The notes under the pieces were generated by a model, which worked only from the letters and a program-made list of their open reading frames with translations, did not search any database and had not been told where the DNA came from. From CBDFNC01 sp965249895 (GTDB taxonomy: Bacteria > Pseudomonadota > Gammaproteobacteria > Enterobacterales > CBDFNC01), in the NCBI GenBank assembly GCA_965249895.1, contig CBDFNC010000004.1:248001-312000 (forward strand): a stretch of DNA of 64,000 nt, written 5' to 3'. Position 1 is the first letter of the stretch. Every line of letters starts with the position of its first letter. Positions 39,001 through 47,306 of this stretch are shown here, one piece after another. Made by a program: the position numbers and the translations under genes.

Positions 39001-41930
39001 TTGATGTACGCCACCAGCACCTTATCACTGTATGCCGATGACGTCGTGGTGATAATGACTTGTTCGACGGCTTGATGTTGACTGATACAAGCTTCAATTT
39101 CACCAAGTTCAATACGAAAACCATTCATTTTCACCTGAAAGTCTTTTCGACCGGCAAGCTCAACAGATCCATCGGGCAACCAACGCGCCAAATCGCCTGT
39201 TTGATACATGCGCTGGCTATTTTTACTGTAAAACGGATCCATGGAGTACTTTTCAGCGGTTAATTCCGGTTGGTTGAAATACCCCCGGGTGATGTTGGCG
39301 CCGGCAATATACAGCTCGCCCACCATCCCCACTGGAACATGGTTTTTGTGCTCATCTAAAATATAGTGACGGTTATTAGCTAAGGTGCCGCCAATGTGGA
39401 TACGCTCCGAGGTCAGATCCGTTGCGCCACCCGAACAATAAACGGTGGCTTCCGATGGTGCATATAAGTTAAATAGCGTGACACTGTCCGAGTGACCAAG
39501 CAATTCCTCTCGCAGCTTTAGACTAAGGTGGTCGCCACCGGTTATCATCTTCAAACCTTCGCCAGGTCGCCAGCCGTGATCCACTAACATCTGCCAGGTT
39601 GCAGGTGTCGCTTGCATCACAGTAACGGCAAATTCTTTCTGGCAGGCGATCATCAGCTCCGGAGAACGCGTCTGATGCCAATCGAAAATGGCTATCGTGC
39701 CTCCCTGAGTCAGCGGTAAGTGAATTTCCGCTAAATGGATATCGAAGCTTGGCGGGGTAATACATGCAACGGTATCACTGGATTTAAATTGAACAGTATC
39801 TTGTAACGCATACAGTAGATTGTTAACATTTTTATGCTCTACCATCACACCTTTAGGTTCACCCGTTGAACCCGAGGTAAAGATGACATAGGCAAGATGA
39901 TCGCGAGTTACCCCCAGAGATCGACGATCAAGGTTATCGCTGGACAGACGCGACAATAAAAACCAAAGTTCAGGATCGTCGAGACAAAAGACATTTTCTG
40001 TGGCTGACCCTAACTGGCTATCTGCGTGCTCTGAGGTTAGTAAAATATCCACCGAAGCGCGTTTGAGGATCTTATTCAAACGCATCGACGGTTGATTGGG
40101 ATCTAAGGGTAAATAGGCCGCCCCGGCTTTTAATACGGCCAAGATACCGATAATGGCATTCACTGACCAGCCATGAGCAAGACCGACACAGTCATCTGGC
40201 TTTACCCCAAGTGACACGAGTTTATGCGCCAGTTGGTTCGCTTTTTCATTAAGCTGTTGATAGCTCAGGCTGTAGCGCAGACTCGACTGCCCCTTCCAAA
40301 CACAGGCGGTAGCTTGAGGATGTTTTTCAACTTGCGCTTCGAACAAATCGGTAAAGCTGTGCTCCTTGGGAAATACCTTGTCAGTTTGATTCCATAGCTG
40401 GATTTGTTGCTCGGCCGCTGCCGACACCAGGGGTAATGAAGCGATGTTTTTATCCGGCTGGGTCAACACCCCGTGGAGCAATGTGGTGAAACTGTCCCGT
40501 AACGCTTCGATTGTCTTGCCGTTAAACAGGCTATTGGCATAAACCCAATACACTTCAAGCGTGTCACCGCAATCATTGATATGCAGTTCAAGTTCAAAAT
40601 TAATGCTATTTCTATCCACCAGCAGTGGCGCTACTTCCGCATTTTCCAACACCAAGTGATTGGTCGAATCTTCATTTAATACAACCAGCAATTGGAGTAT
40701 GGGTGCATAACTGCTTTTCCGGGCATGTCCGGCGTTTTCTACAATCTTCTCAAACGGCATTTCTTGATAGCGAAACGCATCCGACACATTTTTTTTTGCT
40801 GACTCCAGCAATTCCAGGAAAGACTGATCTGGCTGGATATCGAGTCGAAGTGCCAAGGTGTTAACAAAAAATCCAATTAAATTGTCAAGACCATGCCTGT
40901 CACGCCCCGCCACCGGCGTTCCTATCACGACATCCGGACATTCCGTCCAACGGCTGATTAACAGGGAATAAACGGTACTCAACAAGGTAAACAGGCTGGC
41001 GCCTTGTTGCTGAGCAAATGCTTTTAACCCGGATGTGGTTGCCTTATCCAGAGTTTGTCGTAGCAAGGTGCCATAAAAGTCAGGTTGTTGTGGCCGCGGG
41101 AAGTCGGTGGGTAAACAATTTAATTCGTTCACCCCCAGCATCTTGTCTTTCCAGTAGCGGATGGTTGCTGCCGAGGTGGCCTCGTCGCCCCCCTGCTGCC
41201 AACGGGCAAAATCCGCATACTGAAAATCCAGTTCAGGCAGTAATGCGGGATTATCCCTTCGCGTTTCCAGTAAACAAGCATTTAGCTCATTAAAAAAACA
41301 TTTGTATGACCAACCATCAAAAATCATATGGTGAAATACAAACACCAACACAGTTTCTTGTTTCGCTTCACATTCAAGCGCCGCAATGCGCAGCAAAGGC
41401 GCACGCGTTAAGTCAAAGGGGAGACTCGCCTGTTGGGCCATCCACTGTTTTTCATCAAAATTGTTGCTGCTGTACCTTTGAATCGTCAATTCAGCAGGTT
41501 CTGTCGCGTCGATAAGCTGTTTTGGTTTATCGGCTTCGATGGTAAATCCGGTGCGTAAAATCGAATGACGTCCAATCACCCGGTTAACGGCACGCTCGAT
41601 GCTGCTTAGCTCTGCCTGACCTTTAATGCGAAACCCAGTGACCATGTTATAAAGGCCTTGCTCACCAAAAAGCTGCTCTAAATAGAATACGCGTTGCTGA
41701 GCATAGGTAAGCGGTGCTGTAAGCGTATCCGGGCTGGCGACCGGACCCGCAACAGGTCGAACATTATGATGTGCTTCCAGAAACTGAATGACTTCGGCTT
41801 TTTTTTGTTTTAGCGCCGCTCCCAATTCCGGGCTAAGGCCTCCTTTCTCCGCCCGATATTTTAGTGCGCCGTTTTCTGTATATAAGTGTACACCTTGTGA
41901 CTTGGCCATCTGGACCAGTTGGTGAGCCAT
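30054..41930 (-). CDS. NRPS (NRPS2): TubC docking-C-A-T-C-A-T-E-C-A*-T-TE
   Basis: A 3,958-residue synthetase. Residues 1-55 match the TubC-type N-terminal docking domain (GVHLYTENGALKYRAEKGGL). Then come C (HHMIFDGW near 203), A (TSGSTG near 688), T (GGHS near 1071), C (HHIAIDGW near 1268), A (TSGSTG near 1743), T (GGDS near 2136), epimerase (HHLVVDG near 2320; LFNYFGQLD), C of the D-accepting type (HHALMDGW near 2802), an A-like domain 3090-3620, T (GGSS near 3672) and a thioesterase (GCSYGG near 3806; His in DADHS). The third A domain looks dead: its P-loop reads FTPESTDQPKG, and the A10 lysine motif reads NSGQLDR with Gln for Lys. The ATG overlaps the NRPS1 stop as TAATG, implying translational coupling. 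The chain is expected to leave as a linear or cyclic peptide at the thioesterase. Confidence 0.97.
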   Translation of the reverse strand: MAHQLVQMAKSQGVHLYTENGALKYRAEKGGLSPELGAALKQKKAEVIQFLEAHHNVRPVAGPVASPDTLTAPLTYAQQRVFYLEQLFGEQGLYNMVTGFRIKGQAELSSIERAVNRVIGRHSILRTGFTIEADKPKQLIDATEPAELTIQRYSSNNFDEKQWMAQQASLPFDLTRAPLLRIAALECEAKQETVLVFVFHHMIFDGWSYKCFFNELNACLLETRRDNPALLPELDFQYADFARWQQGGDEATSAATIRYWKDKMLGVNELNCLPTDFPRPQQPDFYGTLLRQTLDKATTSGLKAFAQQQGASLFTLLSTVYSLLISRWTECPDVVIGTPVAGRDRHGLDNLIGFFVNTLALRLDIQPDQSFLELLESAKKNVSDAFRYQEMPFEKIVENAGHARKSSYAPILQLLVVLNEDSTNHLVLENAEVAPLLVDRNSINFELELHINDCGDTLEVYWVYANSLFNGKTIEALRDSFTTLLHGVLTQPDKNIASLPLVSAAAEQQIQLWNQTDKVFPKEHSFTDLFEAQVEKHPQATACVWKGQSSLRYSLSYQQLNEKANQLAHKLVSLGVKPDDCVGLAHGWSVNAIIGILAVLKAGAAYLPLDPNQPSMRLNKILKRASVDILLTSEHADSQLGSATENVFCLDDPELWFLLSRLSSDNLDRRSLGVTRDHLAYVIFTSGSTGEPKGVMVEHKNVNNLLYALQDTVQFKSSDTVACITPPSFDIHLAEIHLPLTQGGTIAIFDWHQTRSPELMIACQKEFAVTVMQATPATWQMLVDHGWRPGEGLKMITGGDHLSLKLREELLGHSDSVTLFNLYAPSEATVYCSGGATDLTSERIHIGGTLANNRHYILDEHKNHVPVGMVGELYIAGANITRGYFNQPELTAEKYSMDPFYSKNSQRMYQTGDLARWLPDGSVELAGRKDFQVKMNGFRIELGEIEACISQHQAVEQVIITTTSSAYSDKVLVAYIKSQHSEQQLVGSLRALLSEALPYYMTPTFFVVMTAFPLTYNRKVDRKALPSPTPSQANEVHHSASTATEKVIAAIWSELLSIDDPDINHNFFTLGGHSLLAIKMISRLERKLAVTLALKALFDAPSIRQLARLCDGLSADKKDKAVLPIRKVDATNGVALSHSQQRLWTLDNIETHGRYYGIPLMYHIEGRLEESALSQSIDFIVNRHDVLRTVYTMTEQGPVQRVMPPVADILQRLDAQQLPDPASALADFEKTLFDQPFDLSNGPVVRAGLAMLSEDQYVLLLTIHHIAIDGWSVEVLLEELQSCYLALVHRKPIEKAPLAFQYVDYSVWQRCQFSKDSQAQLSSSEYWQTRLADVPETHSLPTDFSRPEKASYRGETHYSDLSVDLSSQVLAYAKSQGTTPFTVLYSAFTVLLSRYSGSKDIVIGTPVANREHPDLDGLIGFFVNNLALRTRLPDNINFALLVSQSHADLLNDFAHQSLPFEKVIQNNNATRRFNYHPIFQIMMVLEQSSCDSLLLGSARLTAQKPSSVEARFDLTLGVREVNGQLRLGWNFALDLFSRDTIEGLGRHFECLLQNMLRQPDIDVMALALIPETEQSSVLFDNTLDTLEVDQTLLVDLFEKQLARQPHHVALEYEGERLTYAELDKKANQLGQHLVTLGVDANVPVAVFVERSPQMIIAMLATLKAGGAYLPIDTKAPLSRLTFILEDSKSPVLLAQSHLFSGESPVVNGCIVLDVDGFSSQTYSVEKPQPMTKPSVSDLAYIIYTSGSTGKPKGVLVEQAGVVNYIKCQYQYLDLSANDLDAHAGFLYLTNFSFDSSVASIWGAISSGRPLHIVSEEKRFQLETLQKYLVEPERFAVAYIPPVLLAELVLPGDAPLIPRIIVSGEAVSSEVIERFASHTRLFNEYGPTENSVCSTVHRYQQGGDPRNIGQGIGKVKTYVLDDALNPVPFGVAGHLYLAGAGIARGYLNQPELTEQKFIQSPFTPGERLYHSGDLVRRRRDGDLVFIGRSDEQIKIRGFRVELGEIEQQLNACKGVEGALVMVQSSASGHRQLVAYVIAGQDNSALPDEELFQRLTGELSQRLPDYMTPVLWARLDAWPLTNNGKIDKKALTKPSAVTQTTARVAPSTDIEIDIARIWSQLLKCDPVSVHDNFFSLGGDSIMSMQAVSRAAKLGLHFTVKQLFDNPTISALTPHIAMKKRVQAPQESVIGKLPLLPIQHEFFHHSKGNSPHHFNQSILLNVPADFSLTLLEQCVSALYQRHDALRLQFAKPADSAHWQASFEPVSAEIQSDSVMQTHFDSQDLADLETQCQRVQLSLNIGQGPIFKAVLLTSDAGNKLFLVIHHLVVDGVSWRILLDDLQLLYGQFKQGLPLIPEEKTASYQQWGQWLTSSRVLGSVESERPYWQESLSDLAVARPLPKDGAALNRGQRGEKSLTLTVGQTQALLKNTQQAYGTEVQELLLSALLLGLDEWRQSRGQHSDDYSPLPLTLETHGRDGLDSHLEVSQTLGWFTSNYPLILNAKRGELGDLICAVKEQIRAVPNKGMGYGLLKWFSPEKLHHREASPEILFNYFGQLDQMIDPDAEFSFSSQATGEDGSFNHMQSYAIALNGRVKNGQLSFDVNFDLAAFSSAAISAMVDAIARVLQQIIEHCSTRDGARLTPADVPLASVKQQDLDSWSQVLSSQHLHISDVYPATGMQQGLLYHSELVKDAYVTQLTLSLEQIEPCVLKQAWQGVIARYDILRTAFLLTDDGVRHQVVTDTAEINWRDVDLTGQSKSQQSTKIEALQAQDKSLGFDATLPTLMRFTCIEMGAGQFKLIWSNHHALMDGWCLPVILSDLSHFYHSLQTGKPSDLAPVIPYGQYIGWLTRQDIAKAQSFWTKSLASIEAPTALPSSCLPESECQDEFPTKTTLTFSSDETLALETLAKNSRCTLNVLIQAAWGLLLSRYSGDETVIFGATVSGRPAELPGIETMVGLFINTLPVVMEIPPGTSVMNWLKSIHKRHIDLEDHGYLPLQDIQQLTQVKGQSLFDSIVVFENYPVDELQGTASNKNRLQIKGLAASEQTNYALSVIAARSDVLELKLLSKPGLLADWQLSQLQKHIKNILSGLAANPHSCVQELALLSSAEQDYQINELNDTCDQVEALGVHQWFERYVKRSPDNVALVSEQAEFTYDEVNSKANQLARYLAQQGVKANQYVGMVCERTPSMVVSMLAILKLGAVYVPMDANPPLSRLGYMMETCQMTHLLSDGSGPDIGESYPVQLVDIKQVPCTLSSENLSGPCCDIKTQPAYVMFTPESTDQPKGVMVAHRAILGLVKNSHFVRLSQDQVIAQISDPSLDASTFEIWGALLNGAKLAILPDEVVQNSPALAHRIEQHAIDVMFMPTARVNQLVALKPDVFAALDTLLFKGGEIDVSTLDTLFTQGKPSHLLHVYGPTENTTFSTSFEITELALHYPIGKPITNTSVYVLSPQAQLVPFGQIGELYLGGDGLAMGYLNRPDLSAEKFIANPFTQDSDEKLYRTGDLVRYMKNGDLALVGRIGDRVTIRGVSIELPAIQRHILSHPKVEQAAVEMVAREGGKQLVAFIVGKVPEQGVKLSRAEIDELRGSLKGILSRDLPSVMAPDDYVMLEALPLTNSGQLDRATLHGAALENRAPKQVNTASPRDNIEMLLYQIWQGILLKKKIGIRDNFFEVGGSSISAIKVVHEIEKQLSVQIPVSELLKNPTIEALGGLIRSHASPAESTDNPGQDLIQFRQGDGIHNVICIHPGGGTAFAYLALAKELPGHLGVYGIQAKGVDSDQPFLEDVQAMATHYISLIEHLVTTAHVIVGCSYGGYVSYEMARMLQARGIDSMALLLDTEGSDDQRIRDKIEPVSSDVFREKLVTYNGMYPGIDDQQIDRYFRIYNHHLTSMKTMKLANSNAKTTVLIATQDKPADYLNVMKGYWQNKVCGEFLVEYVDADHSTMLEAPSILSIAQIIQRELSN

Positions 41931-44900
41931 TATATTTCACCCTCTTCCATGTCCAGCACCAGATCCGTGGGGGCCTGATCACGAACACTGACAATTGCAT
42001 CAATATAACTGGCTAAATCCCGTATTGTTGCTTGTTCAAAAAAGTCGCTCATTTTTAACTCGACCTGCAACTCGAGCCTAACCCGGGCAATGATCTTCAT
42101 CGCTAACAGAGAGTGCCCTCCGATGGAAAAGAAGTTATCCGTTACGCTAACCTGCTCTCTCGTTAAAGCATCTCGCCATATAACAACCAGGGATTTTTCG
42201 GTTTCTGTAGCGGCTCTTTCGAAATGGCTATCTTCAGTCAAAGGAGAGGGTAACTTAGCTCTGTCTACTTTCCCCTGGGCGGTCACCGGCATGTTTGCCA
42301 ATACCACAATGGCATTAGGTCGCATATAAACGGGAAGTGACTTCTTCAGCAATCCCCTTAACTTACGGGTTAATTTCCGTTCATTACTTTGACCGGTTTG
42401 CCACGCCAAGACCTCCAGCTCTGAAAGCGTGATATAAGCATAAATGGCTTCTTCGCGTACCACGGCTATCGCCTGGGAGACTTCCATATTTTCTAGCAAA
42501 CGTGACGATATCTCTCCCAATGCAACCCGATACCCTCTGACTTTCACTTCATCATTTAGCCTGCCCAAAAATTCGAGTTGACCATCGGATCGCCAACTAA
42601 CCAAATCACCCGTTCTGTAATAGCGGTGATTTTGCTCCGCCGGCCCGGATAGATGAGGTGCTTCCACGAAACGCTCCTCGGTCAGTTCCGGCTGATCCAG
42701 GTAACCTTTGGCTAAGCCAACCCCGCCGATATACAGCTCTCCCGGAACACCGGCAGGGGCCAGTTGACCATCCATAACCACTCTTGCCGTTGCATTGGCG
42801 ATAGGTCGGCCAATGGGGGGAGAAATCACATTATGTGGGTCCATTTTGTAAAAAGTCGCATCAACTGTGGTTTCCGTTGGCCCATATAAGTTATAAAGAT
42901 CGGCATTAAAATCAGCAGGGAATTGCACTTGGCCTAACTTATCGCCGCCAACCAGTAAGGTATCCAAGGATTGCGGCCAGTTAAAATTGCTGGCACAAGC
43001 CGCCTCCAACAATCCTGTTGGCAAACAAGTATGTGTGACGTTAAAGCGGGCCATCAGGGCAGATAATGTATCAAGATCATCGCGTTGTTTATCTGACAAT
43101 AACAACACCTGACCACCCGCCATCAATAACGGCCAAACCTCCGCCATAAAGGCATCAAACCCCACATAAGCCAAACTGGTGCCCACCGAGCTTTCGTTCA
43201 ACTTAAATTCATCTATATGCCAGAGACACTCATTTTTTAGCGCCGAATAGTATATTTCGACCCCTTTGGGAACACCGGTTGAACCCGATGTATAAATAAC
43301 ATAACCACTTTGGTCTTGGTGACGCGAAATGGGCGATAACAGCTGCTGGGCTTTCGTCACCCTATGTGCGCTAGCGATATCCAGGAGGGGTTGCTGGCAG
43401 TCGGCCAGGAAAGGCAGCTCGATTCCGTCCGACAACACCAATTTTGACCCGCTGTCAGCCAGCACAAATTTCGCTCTTTGCTCTGGAAGATCTGGTGCAA
43501 TAACCACGGCGCAAGCGCCAATTTTAAACAGCGCCAGCATGGCGATAACCAGAGATGGGTTTCGCTCAGCCACAATGGCTACTTTGTCTCCCGATTGAAT
43601 ATCGCTATTGGTCAGTTCAATGGCTAATTGGGTTGAGGCCCCGTCGAGTTGCCCGTAAGTCAAACCAAGATTACCACTGCTGACAGCCAGCTTGTCAGGT
43701 GCAGACAGCGCGACGGCATTAATCGCTGAAACCAGGTCTTGGTCCGCAAATTTTTGCATCGTTTCTATGGACAATGACTTGCCCTGACCCCAATCATTCA
43801 CCAAAAGGTGGGTCTGGGAAGGCGGGACAATATCAAGTTTTTCAAGGGCGAGCTCACTGCACTGCTCAAAGTTCTCGACCACGTTGAGAAACACATTGTT
43901 AAAGCTGTCGAGAAACAGGGCGATTTCTTCCCGGGTATAAACATCGCTGCGATATTCCCATAAGAAGTGTACCTCGCCGTTTTCGTTAAAGGTTTCTCCC
44001 CTTGGCACCACCAGGCAATCGATGTCAAATTTGGACGTATCCGAGATGACGGTTTCATCCTTGTGCCATTGCATCCCGGGAATAGGATCCGTATAAATCG
44101 GCGTATCGTGAAAACCCAGCAACACGTTAAAGAACGGATTGCTGACGCCGCTACGCTCCGGGTTTAACGCTTCCACCACATGGGTAAAGGGCAGTTCTTC
44201 ATTGGCTTGCGCTTCGTCAACGGTTGCCTGGGTTTGCGTGAGAAAAGCGCGTAGCGAGCTGGAAACATCTATCTGTTGGCGTAGTACTACCGTATTCACA
44301 AACATGCCTAACGTGGTATGGCTGTTACTCCAATTTCGATTGGCAAACGCCGACCCAAAGCCCAGGTCGGTCTGACCGGAATATCGCCATAAACAAAGAT
44401 ACAAAATGGAGGAGGTAAAACTAAAGCTGGTGACTCCCAGCTGTTGACACAAGGCTTCCATCGCCTGCCATTGGGTACGGGAGAAGATAATTTTCTGGTG
44501 ATCCCCCGCAAACGCCAGGGAGCGTGATTTTTTCCCAAACAGTTCGACCCCATGCGGGGAGTCCGCCAACTTATTTCGCCAAAATTCGAGCTGCTGCTCT
44601 GCTTGGGGGGACTTTAACCAGTCACGCTGGGCGAACATAAAATCTGAATATTGAGTGGGGGTTTCTGGCTCAATTTTATAGCTCTGATCCACCTGTTGAT
44701 GGTAGATTTCTATTAACTCTCGGGTAAATTCATTGGCGCTCCAACCATCGTGAATGATGTGGTGCTCCGTATGTAACAATACATGATGCTCACTTGAGAA
44801 TGACACCAATAGAAATTCAGCCAGCGGTAATTGACTTAAATCATCGAGTCGAGCGAGCTGGGTCTTAAAGGTTTGTTCGAGAAAATCTTCTTGCTGCGCT

Positions 44901-47164
44901 AGCGGGACATAAGACGCGTCGATGGTGTTTAAAGACATCTCAAATTTTGCCAATACCTTTTGTACAGGCTCTCCATTTTCCATAAAGAAAACAGTACGAT
45001 AAATATCGTGATTGACAAATATCTGGTTAATCGCATAGGTCAACGCGTCAACCGCTAAATCGCCCTTAAAATGCGTAGCCGCTTCAGCCAAATACGCTTT
45101 GCTATCCGACTGATGTTGAAACATGTACCATGCCACCATTTGTTGGCTGGACAGTGGGAACTGGCTTGGTCGTTGCCCATGACCGCCCGCCCCTTCAATT
45201 ATTAACAGATCATCTTCTGTTTGCTTCGACATCGCTTCAATAATCCCGGCGATAGTGGGATCTTGTCGAAAGTCCTTCATATTCAAACGACGGTTTAATC
45301 TCTTTTGCAGCGTGCTCATAAAACGAATTGCGGCGATTGAGTCTCCGCCAAGGGCAAAGAAATCATCACGAATACCTATGGGTTCAAAATCAAAAATAGT
45401 TGCCCATATCTCCGCGATTTGCTGCTCTACCTCATTCCGAGCCGGCACATAAAATGAATTCCCTCTATTTGCTTTCGGGATCGGAAGCGCTTTGTGGTCA
45501 ATCTTGCCATTTAACGTTAACGGCCATTCATCCATAACCACCCATGAAGTGGGTATCATATATTCAGGCAGTAATGACACTAGGGTTTCACGCACATTTT
45601 CGATATCGATATCAAACCCAGGTTTTGACACCATATATGCCACCAGGTATTTGTGATCTCGCCGTTTTTGATCTAACACCAGGGCTTGGTCAATACACGC
45701 TAATGTACCGATCGCACTTTCCACTTCACCTAATTCAATACGATGCCCCCGTATCTTCACTTGTCTATCACTTCTGCCGATAAACTCCAGTTTCCCATCT
45801 GGCAGCCAACGTACCATATCACCTGTCTTATACAGGCGAGCATGACTGGCTTCACTTTCCATAAAGGGGTTGTCGATAAATCGCTCTGCGGTAAGTTGTG
45901 GACGATTCAAATAACCTCGGGCAACACCGACGCCGCTAATGTGTAACTCCCCTGGTGAACCAATTGGCAGCAATTCATTGTGTTTGCTTAACACATACAT
46001 TTTTATGTTGTTAACCGGTTTGCCGAGGCAATTTATCGATGCCTGCGATGAGTGCGCGAGACTATTGGTGACAGTGATCGTGGTTTCCGTCGGACCATAA
46101 GAGTTGATCAGTAGATCGCCCCAAATTTCGCTTAAAACAGATAAACAGGCTTCCCCTCCACTGACCACACGTTTCAGTTTATGGGGTTTCTGACACTCGC
46201 CAATCGCCGCCAGATAACTCGGCGTACCATGGACATGAGTGACTTCTCCCTCTACTAACAGGCGATTTATGGTGCTTGGGTCCTTTATGTCATCTGTAGA
46301 GGGGATCAGCAACTTAGCGCCGTTAAATAGCGCCAACAATAAATTTTCTATGGAGGCGTCGAAAATATAATTGGACAGCCAAATGACAGTTTCTTGCTCA
46401 GAAAAAGAATATAGCTCGGTTTGGTTAGCCACTAAATTAATAACGCTATGGTGTTCAATTAGCACCCCTTTCGGCTTACCCGTTGATCCTGAGGTATAAA
46501 TAACATAGGCCAAATCAGCTGAGTCGTTAATTGCCTCCAGATTCTCTGTTGATGTTGAATTTTCAGTCAGGCAACTATCGGTCGAAACAAGTTTCACCTG
46601 TGATGCCAGCTCAGATTTCAGGCATGACAACTTGCTCAAGTGGGATTGTTGGGTCAGGAGAAGCCGAGCTTGCGTATCTTCCAAGATAAATTGTAAACGC
46701 TTTGTTGGATATTCTGGTGACAAGGGCACATAAGCACCACCCGCTTTCAACACAGCCAACATACTGATAATCATGTCGAAGCTTCGGTCAAAATAGAGTG
46801 GGATTAAGTTGTCAGACTGCAATGCCTGGCCCGTCGTCTCTTGGTATTGGTTACGAATAAAATGTGCTAATTTATTTGCTCTATTGTTGAGTTCTTCATA
46901 GGTCAGACTCAGTCCAGCAAAGCTAAGCGCGACATTTTTCGGTGTTTTTTCAGCCTGTTTTTCAATGATTTGAGAAATGGTTTGATGCGATAGGTGATCA
47001 GCGTCGGTCTGGTTACAGGTATGAAAAAGTGTGTGAACTTCCTGGCCGGATAGCTCAGACGTTGGTTGTCCACCGTGGTCATCATTTGAGCGATAACCAA
47101 CATCATCTGTATTTGTCACTGTGTGGCTCGATTTTAGTTCCATACTATCTACTGTCCTTTTCAT
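41930..47164 (-). CDS. NRPS (NRPS1), initiating: A-T-C-A-T
   Basis: A 1,744-residue two-module synthetase with no C domain at its N-terminus, so it probably starts a chain. Domains: about 60 non-conserved residues, A 65-560 (YTSGSTGKPKG near 228, YGPTETT, NGKIDHK), T near 608 (GGDSI), C with HHIIHDGW near 803, A 1120-1620 (YTSGSTGVPKG near 1293, AQGKVDR with the A10 lysine present), and T near 1683 (GGHSL). The protein ends in the acidic tail DLVLDMEEGEI, which looks like the short linear motif that binds TubC-type docking domains; NRPS2 starts with such a domain. The ATG has AAGGTGG about five bases upstream. It is the first gene of a leftward operon that shares a 142-base promoter region with the divergent ATP-grasp gene. 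Substrates are not confidently predictable. Confidence 0.97.
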   Translation of the reverse strand: MKRTVDSMELKSSHTVTNTDDVGYRSNDDHGGQPTSELSGQEVHTLFHTCNQTDADHLSHQTISQIIEKQAEKTPKNVALSFAGLSLTYEELNNRANKLAHFIRNQYQETTGQALQSDNLIPLYFDRSFDMIISMLAVLKAGGAYVPLSPEYPTKRLQFILEDTQARLLLTQQSHLSKLSCLKSELASQVKLVSTDSCLTENSTSTENLEAINDSADLAYVIYTSGSTGKPKGVLIEHHSVINLVANQTELYSFSEQETVIWLSNYIFDASIENLLLALFNGAKLLIPSTDDIKDPSTINRLLVEGEVTHVHGTPSYLAAIGECQKPHKLKRVVSGGEACLSVLSEIWGDLLINSYGPTETTITVTNSLAHSSQASINCLGKPVNNIKMYVLSKHNELLPIGSPGELHISGVGVARGYLNRPQLTAERFIDNPFMESEASHARLYKTGDMVRWLPDGKLEFIGRSDRQVKIRGHRIELGEVESAIGTLACIDQALVLDQKRRDHKYLVAYMVSKPGFDIDIENVRETLVSLLPEYMIPTSWVVMDEWPLTLNGKIDHKALPIPKANRGNSFYVPARNEVEQQIAEIWATIFDFEPIGIRDDFFALGGDSIAAIRFMSTLQKRLNRRLNMKDFRQDPTIAGIIEAMSKQTEDDLLIIEGAGGHGQRPSQFPLSSQQMVAWYMFQHQSDSKAYLAEAATHFKGDLAVDALTYAINQIFVNHDIYRTVFFMENGEPVQKVLAKFEMSLNTIDASYVPLAQQEDFLEQTFKTQLARLDDLSQLPLAEFLLVSFSSEHHVLLHTEHHIIHDGWSANEFTRELIEIYHQQVDQSYKIEPETPTQYSDFMFAQRDWLKSPQAEQQLEFWRNKLADSPHGVELFGKKSRSLAFAGDHQKIIFSRTQWQAMEALCQQLGVTSFSFTSSILYLCLWRYSGQTDLGFGSAFANRNWSNSHTTLGMFVNTVVLRQQIDVSSSLRAFLTQTQATVDEAQANEELPFTHVVEALNPERSGVSNPFFNVLLGFHDTPIYTDPIPGMQWHKDETVISDTSKFDIDCLVVPRGETFNENGEVHFLWEYRSDVYTREEIALFLDSFNNVFLNVVENFEQCSELALEKLDIVPPSQTHLLVNDWGQGKSLSIETMQKFADQDLVSAINAVALSAPDKLAVSSGNLGLTYGQLDGASTQLAIELTNSDIQSGDKVAIVAERNPSLVIAMLALFKIGACAVVIAPDLPEQRAKFVLADSGSKLVLSDGIELPFLADCQQPLLDIASAHRVTKAQQLLSPISRHQDQSGYVIYTSGSTGVPKGVEIYYSALKNECLWHIDEFKLNESSVGTSLAYVGFDAFMAEVWPLLMAGGQVLLLSDKQRDDLDTLSALMARFNVTHTCLPTGLLEAACASNFNWPQSLDTLLVGGDKLGQVQFPADFNADLYNLYGPTETTVDATFYKMDPHNVISPPIGRPIANATARVVMDGQLAPAGVPGELYIGGVGLAKGYLDQPELTEERFVEAPHLSGPAEQNHRYYRTGDLVSWRSDGQLEFLGRLNDEVKVRGYRVALGEISSRLLENMEVSQAIAVVREEAIYAYITLSELEVLAWQTGQSNERKLTRKLRGLLKKSLPVYMRPNAIVVLANMPVTAQGKVDRAKLPSPLTEDSHFERAATETEKSLVVIWRDALTREQVSVTDNFFSIGGHSLLAMKIIARVRLELQVELKMSDFFEQATIRDLASYIDAIVSVRDQAPTDLVLDMEEGEI

Positions 47165-47306
47165 AAAACCACCTTATCAATTACATTTAATTAACATATT
47201 TATAGATAATCACTTCGTTTGTAAATGATTTGTTGGTATACATAACGAGTTCATCGCATTTTCCGCAAGCGTTGATCATTTCCTGTTCAAATTAAGGGCG
47301 CGAACA
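47165..47306. promoter_or_regulatory. Divergent promoter region between NRPS1 and the ATP-grasp gene
   Basis: This 142-base AT-rich gap must hold the promoters for the leftward NRPS1-NRPS2-NRPS3 operon and for the rightward ligase. Ribosome sites are visible at both ends (AAGGTGG for NRPS1, AAGGG for the ligase). No well-matched -35/-10 pair was identified. Confidence 0.55.
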
